Source: Onchocerca volvulus (Eukaryota > Nematoda > Chromadorea > Rhabditida > Onchocercidae). Taken from it: a stretch of 64,000 bases of DNA. A program made the translations under genes and the position numbers. Shown in pieces: positions 13,277 to 41,400 of the stretch (positions within the stretch are counted from its first letter, which is position 1; each line of letters opens with the position of its first letter). The stretch is from contig HG738138.1 in the NCBI GenBank assembly GCA_000499405.2, positions 15,268,554 through 15,332,553 on the forward strand, in the 5' to 3' direction. Under the pieces are notes generated by a model. That model was not told the DNA's origin. It ran no database searches and saw only the letters and a list, made by a program, of their open reading frames with translations.

Positions 13277-14114
13277 ATCCCTGTTCATAGTTGGTTTAAA
13301 TTATTGAAATTTCATAAAACATATTTGCAATAATTTTAAAAACTGAATTTTCTTTTTTTCCATTTATAAATAATTGAACTGGAAAATGTTTCAAAATCAA
13401 AAAATAAATAAGATATAGTATGATGATGAACAACAGTGATAAACCTTTAATCCTTTTTTTTAATGATGAATGCCGAATAATCATCAGTAATTTGAAAAAA
13501 CATTTCAAATTTTTTACTATAATATCATAAATTAGGATAGAAAGAAAAAAAGAAATCTAAATTTGGTATTTCAATTGAATCTAAAATAAAAATAAAAATT
13601 TGACTGAAAAATCAATATACATATATATATATAAAAATCAATATACATATATATATATATATATATATGCGATTATATATATATATAATTGCATAGAAAA
13701 GATAAGAATTATTGATTACATGGATAAAATTTCTGATATTTTGCTGGCAAATATTAAATTAACCAAATTAGTGAGAAGATATTTTGCTTCAAGCATTAAA
13801 TCAATATTATTCATTTACCAAGTTTCATTTCTTTCTTCTTTTTAAAGTAATATAAAAAGTAATATATTGATATGACAAGATTTAACATCGAAATAAAAAA
13901 AAAATAAATTTAAGCAATTTTTAAAAGACAAAATTTAATAGAAAAAAAATCAATGAGAAAAAAATTTCTGAAAAATTTTAGCAAGTATGTGGGAAATAAA
14001 ACAGAAGATGATTTGGGAAACAAAAAAGAATATATCATTAAAAATGTCAAAAAAAAAAAAAAAGGAGGTCAACTATTCTGAAAATACATACCGATTGAGT
14101 GGAAGACTTATACT

Positions 14115-14345
14115 TTTCTAATTTAACTTTTAGTTCATTCCAGCGTCAGTTCTGCTCACCAAAAAAATCATACGTGAAGCATACATTCAATGCCTACGCT
14201 TCATTCAAGAAAGCAAGTCATACTCGGTTGAAGACGTTTCGTTCCACAGTTCTTGTCATCGCTTTATTGAATATAACAGCTTCATTACGTACAGCTACTG
14301 CATTAGAAATGAAATATTTTGGAAGAAAAACGAAACATTTTTTTT
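14115..14345 (+). pseudogene. Coding relic, copy A of a sequence repeated near 60.1 kb
   Basis: Shares long stretches with 60060-60245, for example ATTCAATG(C/T)CTACGC(A/T)TCATT and GGTTGA(A/C)GACGTTTC. In the plus frame giving LLTKKIIREAYIQCLRFIQES, then VEDVSFHSSCHRF and YNSFITYSYC, the homology is also visible in protein form against LLIKNCLHGELIQCLRII and VDDVSSHNSFNH in the other copy. There is no start codon, and copy B has stops and indels in this frame. Probably remnants of a mobile element or of a small gene family; the family is not recognised. Confidence 0.45.
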
Positions 14346-15579
14346 TCTGTAACTTGAAAATTGTAAATAAATATTTCCATGATATGTGCAAGAAGTGGAC
14401 AAATATAGAATAAGCATAAGAGAAGCGAATGGATTAAAAAAAAACAAGTAATTTGAAGCTTGGAACTTATATTCTTTTCTCTTTTTTTCTGGATTCACGT
14501 TTATTTCGTTCTTATATTTACAATTGTTTACGCTTTCATAACTTATATTTATTTATATTTTATTTTTTGTTATTATGTAATTACAATTTTTCAAATCCGA
14601 ATTCGAAATAAATCATTATCATACCGATTTTGAGTTATTCTTTCATTGTTGATCGAATTATTCACCATAACGCAATAGCATTTGATTATTTTGCAAAATA
14701 CCAAGTAACAAAAAAAAAAAAATGTAGTTTAATCCTGAAACTTTTGTAATTTAAATATAGAGGGATATTTACAAGAAAAAGTGCTAGCAAATCTCTGTTG
14801 TTTTTTCTTTTTTTTTTTTTTTTTTTTGAATTTAATGAGAGAAAACAAAAACTATAAATCTTATTGTCGCAAAAGTTATCACTAAGAGATGAAAAATTAA
14901 TATGAAAAGAAAGTTCTTCTTTCGTAGTTGACCTTAATATATATTTATAAATATTAATCTTATACTTAAATATAAAAAAGAAAAAAGTACTTTGATGCAA
15001 ATTTAAATATGAAGTAAAAGGAAGAAACTGCTTTTAAGATTATAGGGAAAATAAGTTAATCCAAAATTATGCAAAAATGTAAGGAAATTAAATATAGAGC
15101 AAGAAATGGTTCGATAAAAGTAAAATAATATGTAGATTATACAAATAAAACTTCATATATATAAATATTTCAAATAGCAAGTGGTTTGAACACGTAAACT
15201 TCTTGGCTAATATATTTACGTGACAACAATAATCAACAATTCTGCGAATGTTTTATAACGGCAACAATAATGTTATTATCGTTTAATAACTAAAACAATG
15301 AACTCTTAATAACGAACAATTATTATTATTCTTATTGTATTTGAATAATTTATTGCTTATTTTTTGTGTAAGCAATATACATTTCGAGCATTTTACTCTG
15401 TTTTATTCCATTGAAATAAAACGATTTTATTTTAGCCCATTTTCGATTAAAAAGCAAACTAGTATGAAAAATTTATCAATTAAACTAAATATTATTACGG
15501 ATATTATCATAAATATGGCGAAGATATATAAATTTTTTATGCAGTCTTATTTGAAACCATGAATAATGAATAGATAAAT

Positions 15580-15895
15580 AACGGGTATATTACAGGTTAG
15601 CATAAATATTTTGTATAAATCTTCTTGTCAGTAATGCTACAAAAATGATTGTAAATTGCAGATAAACACAAATTTTTAATGCAAATGTTTGATGAATAAT
15701 GCTACAAATTTATAACTAATATATTACAGGCAAGCATTTGTGTAAATCTTTTTGAACCGTGAATTGCAGTTTAAAAAAATAACATGAAAATAACTACATG
15801 TCTCCATCCTTTTGGATATTATTTTGCACTATCTGACTGATATATCAAGGTAAGCATAAATTTTCTGCACAAAATCTTTTTCGAATCGATAAATG
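15580..15895. repeat. Degenerate ~130 bp tandem repeat, three copies
   Basis: The motif TATATTACAGGTTAGCATAA, followed by a short gap and AAATCTTTTT, recurs at about 15585, 15718 and 15837 with substantial divergence. Confidence 0.6.
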
Positions 15896-17819
15896 ATGAT
15901 ACAGATAACTGACCAGCTTGTGTAAGTAGATCATTAGCTTGTATAAGTTAATGACCAGATGTTTTCCTGATGCGGGTTTATGTTATTTATTAATCTTCTA
16001 AAAACTGAACAAATAAAAAAATAAACAGTAGCAATAGTAGTTAAAATGTTAGACATAATCACATATCAGTTAATTAGTGCGGCAAAAATTTTGATAGTGA
16101 CTGAACAAAACTACTCATTCGTACCATTTATTCATAATTTAAAGATAATGATTATTTAAGAAGAAGAAGCAATAAATAATTGTAGAAAGTGAAATTGGAA
16201 AAAAGAAAGAGATAAAGTTTCATTTAATTTTTTATAAAAAATTCGAATTTTTGTGCAATAAATTAAATTAATTTTGGAAATCAAAAAAAAAAAAAGAAAT
16301 TTTCGAAAAAACTAAGAATATTAAATGGTCTAGCACTTTTTATTTTTCCAACAAAATTCGATTTTTCAATTCTAAGTTAATTTTGTCTTTCGGAAACAAA
16401 AATTTGAAGCATATGAAAATGTGAAAAATTTAATTATCAATATGCTAATCAATCAAAGAGGTATCAAAAAGATTAACCTTTTTAACGAAATTATTTGCAT
16501 TAAACGAGCTAGGATTTGAACATTGCGAAAAGATTAAAGCATATAAAGTGAGTATATGTTGAAATTACTTCATTAATTATTAATTAATACTGATATTAAT
16601 TCATTCAATTATCAACTAGTCCCTTTTTCTTGTCACTGCAAATTTACTGGCAATTAAACTTGATAACTATGAATAACGAATGTATATTATTTTTATGCAC
16701 TGGCTGAGCAAAAGCAATTTTAATTAGTATAAATATTATCAGTTGATTAATTTCTCTTTAACGATTTATTTTTATTCGATATAAGTTTTAAAAAAGTGAA
16801 GTGGCAAGAAATTTTTTGTCCATATAAAACTAATTTAGGTGATATCAGAAGAAAAAAAAGCTTGAAGAAAAAAATTTTTTTTCTTTTTTTTTTTTTTTTT
16901 TTGGAAATACAAGAAAAGTTTTCGAATTTTCAGTTGAAGTCAAAAATTTTTTTTTAATTGAATTTCTAAAATATAAGACGTAACTTGAATTTTCGCACTA
17001 TTTTTATTAATTTAAAAAGTTAAAGGAACTAAATTAATCAAACCCATTAATAAATTTAAGTTTATTACGAAAAAAATTTTGCTGTCCTAAACTTTTTTTT
17101 TTCGTTTTCCACTCTCTATTCTTTTTCTCTGTTAAATTCATTTCAGTTTTTCTCTTATGACTAAAATCGATATCGATTTTTAGGAGCTTCATAATTTGCC
17201 AATAACTTTTCAACCAATAAAGTGTGAACAATTCTTCTAAACATCACAAGCTCGAGAAAAATAAAATTGGTTTTGCTCAGACAATTTCTTCAATTTAGTT
17301 TTTGAATTTTTTTTCTTTTTTTTCGGGTTTATTAAATGAGATATGAATTTTTTTGCCCTTTCCTCCAGGATATCTTTTATAGTTTTTTTTATTTATTACA
17401 GGAAATATTTTATCTCTTCAAAGAAAAAAGAAGAATCATACTTAATTAGTTTTGTTGATTTTAGCAAATTTAAAAAAGATGAGAAGTTTTTTTTCCTCAT
17501 TAACCAATGTTTTCAAAAAATGACACATCAATAAATGTGAAAATTATTCATGACATAATTTAATGATTGAATAATATGATAATAAATTAGTCAAAATGCC
17601 ATATGGATGTTTATCTATTCGATAACTGTAATATGATAACGATGATCTTCGGTTGATTTGTAATTAAATAGCCAAAAATAGTTATTGGCAATTAACCAGC
17701 TAATTAATTTTCCAATTTGAAATAGTAATATTGGGATATTGATATCAGTTCATCTGATTAAAAATGTTATCAAAAAGATGATGGAAATAAGTTGCGTATT
17801 TGATGCATAACAAAGTTTA

Positions 17820-18350
17820 TATGTATATGATTACTGGTAAACATATTGATAGCTTAGTGATAAGCATAAAAGTACTGGATAGATCTACAGTTATTGATAA
17901 ATATACGCTACTGATAGACGCACGATTATGAAAAATCTGATTACACGATTACTGATACTTTTATAATATAGACATGCGATTATTGATGGATATATGATCA
18001 TACAGTTATTGATAGTCTTACGAATATCGATAGATACACGATTGCTGATGGATATATGATTACTGATATATGATTACATGAAAATATATGATTAGATATT
18101 TGATTACACGAATATTGTCTAGACATATCATTCTTATATATATATATGATCACTGATAGATATGATAGACAGGATCATTATCGAAATACGATTGTTGACA
18201 GATATATGATTACTGAGAGATACATTGATGGATCATTGATAGACATATAATTAATTCATAAATATATGACGATACGAATATCGTCTAGATATACGATTTC
18301 TGACAGAAAATGCGATTACTAATAAACGAATATGATATTATTGATAAACA
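17820..18350. repeat. Degenerate GATTACTGATAGATATA minisatellite upstream of a gene
   Basis: About 500 bp built from variants of ATATGATTACTGATAGATA with irregular spacing (roughly 18-30 bp). It ends about 180 bp before the first coding exon of the small TSP1 gene, so it may lie in its promoter. Confidence 0.7.
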
Positions 18351-18532
18351 TCAGTGTAAACGTTATGTTATTAAAATTTCCTTTTATCAACATAATTGTG
18401 AATCGATCTATTTTAGTAACCATTATTGAGAGATATTTACAACTACTCGATAAATATTATCGACTCATCTGTTACGATTTCCATTTGGTCAATCTATCAT
18501 CATACAGCTATCACTTCGACCGTGTCACCACT

Positions 18533-35199
<16,667 letters not shown>

Positions 35200-35259
35200 A
35201 ATAACTTAGAAACTTTTAAAATTAATTCCTGGAAAGCAAAAAAAAGAGAGAAATGTGCA

Positions 35260-35265
35260 AATAAA
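35260..35265 (+). terminator. Poly(A) signal of the small TSP1 gene
   Basis: AATAAA 61 bases after the TGA at 35197-35199. It supports the exon ending here rather than splicing onward. Confidence 0.5.
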
Positions 35266-38200
35266 AGAAAAGAGTGCTTGCGACTAAAAGCGAATTTTCT
35301 TTTTTTTAACTAATTTTGTATGTATTCAATTACTTTTCTTTACTTATGATTTGCATAATGTATCTGATCATTTATTCTTTCATTAGTTGTTTTGTTTGTA
35401 AAATGTGCTGTTTAACGTTTAACTGTTTTAAATATGTTAAGATATAATAAATTTTTAAATCAGATTTAATACATTTAATAAATTATTGCATAATAAAGCA
35501 AAAAAGGAAAGATCCGGATATTAATAAATATTGTTTCAATGCTACAGTTAAAAAATGAATTAAATATTTAGCATTTAACATTTTAGATACAATTTTCATC
35601 TATCGATTTGAATATTTGCTTATGATTCATCATATATTACATATCAAATTTTTTTTTTTGGCAAATTTCAAACACTGAATAAATTTTGAATAAATATTTA
35701 AGTTATTTTATACAGCAGAAATTATTTATTTGAAAACAAGAAAAAAAAATGATTGCATGAATGTATGCGCTAACTTTGAAATTTTAAAGTTTTGAAAAAC
35801 TTCGAGTCCAAAAACTATATGATTTAAATAAGCTCCTAAAAATGTCGCATTAAATTTTACAATGGAACTGAATTATTTCACGATTTCAGAAACATTCATA
35901 TATTATATCAGTTTTTTTTTCCACAAGCAAGTTCTACCCATCAGGTGCTGTGTCATAATTTTCTGTTGATATCGATGTTGACATTGAAGTCGCCGTTAAA
36001 GTTGCCGTAACTTTGAAATTGACGTTAAAATTGATATTAACCATTTATGTAAGGTATGATTACTAATGTTTTGAAAGGTTTTTTGTTTTGAGAAGTTGGA
36101 GAATGGTTGATTGCACAGACGATTGTGTGACAAAGGCTTTATTATAAAACAGGATTTATTCGCAACCACGTTAAATACGATTTATAAATGAATATCGAAG
36201 GTATAGTCAATAGCTCGAATGTTTTTTGTTCTATAGAGATAGAAGGGAAATTTATTAATTTTTTGATTAGCTAAGTTGATCGGGTTTGATTTGGAACCTT
36301 CGAAGAGATTTTGTTGGGAATGCAAGATTTGCTCCTTCAGTTGAGACTGATACGGATTCAGCTTGAAACTCGACCAACTCAGCTAAACAAAAACCGAAAA
36401 AATTGTTTTACTACTATCTATAAAACAAAAAACATTTCAACCTAAAATAGTTTTGGCAATCTAAAATTAGCATCAGAAAGAAATAATCTGAAAAGTAGAA
36501 GAATTTATTCGGTTTTTGTGGATTTTAATTATTTTGTTTTTTGGTATGCCTTATTTGTTTTGGACGGTTAATATATAATTAAATTCTTGTTAATCTTTTG
36601 ACCCAAAATTTCTTTTTTTATCTGAGCTATCGATTCATCTAAAAATTGTATTGTAACATAGTTGCAGCCATAAACTGCGTCATAAAAAGCCTTTATCACA
36701 CATTAAATTCGTCTGTACTATCAATCAATCCTCAATTTCTTCAAACAAAAAATTTTCACGACAATTTGTTAGTGCCACGAGCTGGGAATTGAGAAAATAG
36801 GATTATAATTGAGATATTTACAATTATTTGATAATTCACATGATCTCATAATGAGAATTTAGAAAGATGATTTTTATGTTTAGAATTATTTAGAGATTTC
36901 ATGCGATCCAAATTTAGGATTTTGATTTATTTATGTGATTAATTTGAGAATTTCACATGATGAAATATAATGTTTGATTGGTGATTTATTCGTTTGGGAT
37001 TTTTTTTTTGAAATTTATATTTTAAAATTTAAGTCGGCTTTTCCAAGGTATTTCTATAATATAAATTATTTTGACCAATTCATTGTATTTATATAGATAA
37101 GAATATTTCGGTTTTTCGACAACCAATTTATTTTTATTCAGTGATTCTCTTATTTTATTAATAAGTTTTTTTTCTTCCTTTTTTGTTCGAAAAAAAAAAG
37201 AAAAAAAAAACATCATTGCTAAATAGATCAAATTGTTTTAAAATTCTGGGTAAAATTACGGAATTAAATACAAAAAAAAAAAAAAAAAAATTGATAAACT
37301 TCTCAATAAATTATTTCTCTTTCATCAAATACAATTGAAATTTTGATCTCTTTTTAATCCATTTTGCAAAATGTAAACTTTGTATGGAAAGAAATTTTGA
37401 ATGTATGGTAGAGGAAGAAAAGAAAGGAAGGAAGGAAAGAAAAGATTGATGACATGATACGAAAAATGACAAAAACTCTTTAACAGAGAGCACGAAATTT
37501 CTAAAAAAAAATTTTTTAAATTTTAGCCAACAAGTTCAGGTTACAAGATTATATTTTTTATTGGTGACAATAATCATGATATCATCTTGCCTTGGCACAT
37601 AAATATGAAAAAGTAACTAGGAAATTGAAAAGAACAAAGTTTAAAAAATGGATGTTCGGAAAGGAGCGGTGAAAGAGTGGGTGGAAAAAGGAGAGGGGTG
37701 AAAAATGAGGGGGTGGAAGAAAAGAAGGAATCCAGTAGATGAAGATTGAATGAAATGGCTCAATTCATTTAGCATTCCATCGTATCCATATCTACTTACC
37801 CCGAAAAATTTGGAAATCTTTCTATTCCATATTTGTATCAAAATTAAATTTCAACTCATCTCTTTGTCCATTTTCATTATTTTTCGTTCACTCTTCTTTC
37901 GTCTTCTTCATCTACTTCTCATTACTTACAATGATATCTTCAAATTGAACAGTCATGATTGTAAATTGTGACCCAATTGTCTTTTCCAAAATTCTTTAGA
38001 AATTTTAATCCATCTATCCTAACCTAAAAGAACTATTTTCAGTTAACGATCGTTTCAGTCATCCATTTTCTTAATACCAAGAAGTTACATCATTATCATC
38101 ATTATTATCATTGCCATTTCGTCATTATCCCTGTCATTATTATAATAATTATTATGGCAATAATAATAATTATTATTAATACTTCTATTATTATTGCTAT

Positions 38201-38470
38201 TGTTATTATTCTTTATTATTGTTAAACATGTTTTTTTTTTTCTTTAAAATATCTGTCAAATTAGTATGCTGAAGACTCATTTTTGTTTTTTGCTTTTTAA
38301 TTTATGATTTGGCATTTTCTTTCTTCCGGAACGACCAGATTTTTAAATATCCGTTTTTAGTGAGCTGAAGATTTATTTTTCTTTTTTTTTTTTTTTTTTT
38401 TTGATGATTTATGATCAGATTTTTTTCCCCGGAACGATCAGAAAATATTTGAATTTCATCGATTTGGAGA
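35266..38470. other. Intergenic between the two TSP1 genes
   Basis: About 3.2 kb with no exon I can support. It contains a GTTGA/GTTAA-type short-repeat stretch at 35960-36050, the foldback element at 36.06-36.77 kb, a purine-rich block at 37.4-37.75 kb and (ATT)n-like sequence at 38.09-38.22 kb. Confidence 0.6.
36065..36765. mobile_element. Foldback (long inverted repeat) element
   Basis: The left side (36090-36240: GGTTGATTGCACAGACGA, CAAAGGCTTTATTATAAAAC, ACGATTTATAAATGAATATC, AATGTTTTTTGTTCTATAGA) is matched in reverse complement by 36410-36440 and 36640-36750 (for example GTACAGACGAATTTAATGTG and GATAAAGGCTTTTTATGACG). Inner arms near 36270 (TTAGCTAAGTTGATCGGGTT) and 36375 are also inverted copies. 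It behaves as a non-autonomous, imperfectly palindromic element; no transposase frame. A single-arm relative is at 40865-41045. Confidence 0.65.
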
Positions 38471-38483
38471 ATTTCAGAATCTA
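38471..38483 (+). promoter_or_regulatory. Probable spliced-leader acceptor of the large TSP1 gene
   Basis: ATTTCAG ends at 38477, six bases before the ATG at 38484. A strong acceptor immediately before a start codon with no upstream exon in phase is the usual sign of trans-splicing in nematodes. Confidence 0.6.
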
Positions 38484-41400
38484 ATGATATCGCTCTTGAT
38501 CAAGCAAATATTACTGCTTGCTATTTTATCACTTACAAAAGGTTTGTTTTGATAAAATATCAATGACTTCGAAATATTGAAGCAACAATTATAGCAATAT
38601 GATTTGAGTATGTGTAAATTTTTATTTTTGTTTAATTAATTTGAATTAACAAACTTCGAATGATGTAAAAAAGTTTATCATATCAAAATAAATATATCAA
38701 GCAATTTTTATTTAAATATGTTTAAAACTATGAGAAACAATTTTTTAAAATGCTTATATACGAATTCAGCAATATTACAATTATGGTCATACTATTGCAG
38801 TTGTATTTTTGTTATTGAAATATAATTATAATACTGTAATTTTTGCTAAATGATTAATGTAAAGATTATTTTAATCGTTAAAATGAATTTTCTATCTCAA
38901 CAGAATTAATTTAATGATCTGATGAGAACTGCAGTAAACTATTACTGCTATTATGATTGATATTATTACTATTATCTTTTTATATCATCTTATTAAATAT
39001 TATATTTGTTTCTGATAATTATTATCACATTTTTTTTCCAACTAAAGATAATAAAATTACCAACAGCCCAACAAATAATTTTCTAATTTGAAGTAATTTT
39101 TCGAAAACAAAAAATAAAAAAACAATAAGTAATATAAGTAATAGTAAATTAATTATGAATTAAATGGAAATTAATAAAATTATTGTTTGTTTAAAATCTT
39201 GAACTTTCTCAGTTATCTTCATAAATTTGACAAAAATTGCAAGCAAAATGAAATGGCATTATGTAAATGTTAAAAATTTATGTACAAAAGGGTCATATAT
39301 TGTGAAGGAATTATAATGAAAAATCATTTAAATTTAAAAATTATGCAAAATTATTGCATTTAAACATACTATAAAACTGTTTCCATATTACAATTACATG
39401 TATGATTAAAATATATTTAAATACTGATTGGAAATAATTGTAGTTTTATCGGTTTATTATTCAGTTGCAGTAGGGAATTTGGGGTAGGTAAGATAGTTAA
39501 TATATTCATTCATATTTGAATTTTGTTTGAGATATTCCGCAAATATATATCCAACTATAGCAAATCGGATCGGATTATGGAAGAATAAAAATACAGTTAT
39601 TTTCAAGCAGCTTTTAAATATATTTTAAGAATACCTATAATTGTAACATTTTCAATTCGTGAATTCAATACAACTGTATTTTAAAACTTAAAATAAACAG
39701 TAATTATAGTAGTTTTTATTTCTCTCCCAAATTTCCATTCGTTTCAAAGTTAATTTACTGCTTTTGCAATTTACTACTAGTTATTGTTAATTTCTGAATT
39801 TAATATGTCAATTTTTTTCTGATTTTTGTAATATTTAAAGATGAATTTGAAAAATGTTGAAAACTTCAGTTTAAATTTGCTTACATTTTACTTTTAGACG
39901 AAAATTGTTTAATATGTTATTCGATTTTTTAATTTTGTTAACTTTCAATTTTAATGTTTCACAAAACTTTTTTTTTCCTTTTCAGTACTTGCCGATGCAG
40001 TTACGGAATATCCATTTCAATATCGTACCGGAAAGTTGAATCAGTTCGTCGGATTAGTTACACCACGTAAACCATTACCAACTAATGGTCCATATAGTAA
40101 GTATTTGAGATGAATTATTTAGTAGAAATATACTCATTAGTTATTATGAATCAATTTTTTTTTTAATCATAGTTTGCTATATGAAAAAAAATTTTTTTTG
40201 AATTCCTGAATTTTTTTTTTTCAAATTTGTTACGCTTAGAATAGTTCTAATATAATTATTGATTAGCATATGTGTGTATTATTCATGCAGTTGACGTTTT
40301 TACGCTATGAAATCTATATAACAGACGTAAATTTTATTTTAAATGTGGCGAAAATATTTAAGCAAATCACCAAAAAAAAAAAAAAAATTTCAAATGTTTG
40401 ATCACTTATATTGTAATCGTATAATGTGCGATATGTGTAAATTAATATCGAATAATAATACGCAAATTTCTGTGTTTTCAAATTCTAGGAATAAATGAAT
40501 TTTAAGTTTTTTTTTGGCAAGCAACAAATTCGTAAAACCATTTATATATATTAAAAAAAAATATATATACATCCCATTTTTATTTTCAACTGTAATTAGT
40601 TGAAATCAATTTTTGCATAAATTTAGACAATACTTTTTCGTACAAAAAATTTTCTGAAATATGAATAAAACTTCCCATATTTTTAAAATGAATTTCATTC
40701 ATTTTCATTGAAAGCATAATTGATAAGATATTTGTTTAAAAAATTTCTTACTTGATTCTTCGATTACTTTTTTTTCTGGTAAAATATATGAAAAATATAA
40801 AAGTATACGTACTACTCATCTCTTATTACAAGTTAAATATTTAATATATTAATTATCTGCCATGAAAATTTTATTGTTTGGAGAAATTAGAGATTGGTTG
40901 ATTGCGTAGACGAATTTGCTGTTTGATACAGGCATTCTTATGATGCAGTTTATTGCCGCAACAACATTACAATACGATTTATAGATGATTATCAAAAGTA
41001 CAATCGATAGTTTGAATATTTTTTGTTTATATAGTAGGAGAATTAATTTGGAGTTAAAAACTGTAAGGTTTAAATGAAAGAATAATCGCAGGATAAAGCC
41101 GAGGGTGCGTCCAACGGTTATTTATGGCAGAGAACATATCCTTTTATAATGGATTTGTTTACAGTATTTTAGATATAATACATGGGCAGCTTGATTATAA
41201 GGCTGGAACATTTACATCGGTAACTTCGATTGTTTACTATTGAGGATAAAGTTGGGAAATGAGAGAAAAAGATAAGAATTGGTATCACATCGCAACATTC
41301 ATTTATATTCATTGTAATTGATGAATCATAGGGATTTTTTCTTTTTTTTTTTACAATACAGTACTTTGATTATTTGAATATGTTCATGCTAAAATTCGGT

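Larger units (their letters stand above)
4023..18507. other. Intergenic, AT-rich, no convincing gene
   Basis: Fourteen kilobases between the Shaw start and the first TSP1 gene. Composition is mostly A- and T-runs with microsatellites. Open frames such as 4338-4568 and 8275-8505 (plus) are somewhat protein-like, the latter beginning SCYQRGRKIIVVNQDDN, but have no usable start, no partner exon and no family I recognise. Items that stand out are annotated separately: the hairpin at 4928, the fragment at 13.1 kb, the relic at 14.1 kb and two degenerate tandem arrays at 15.6 and 17.8 kb. Confidence 0.6.
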
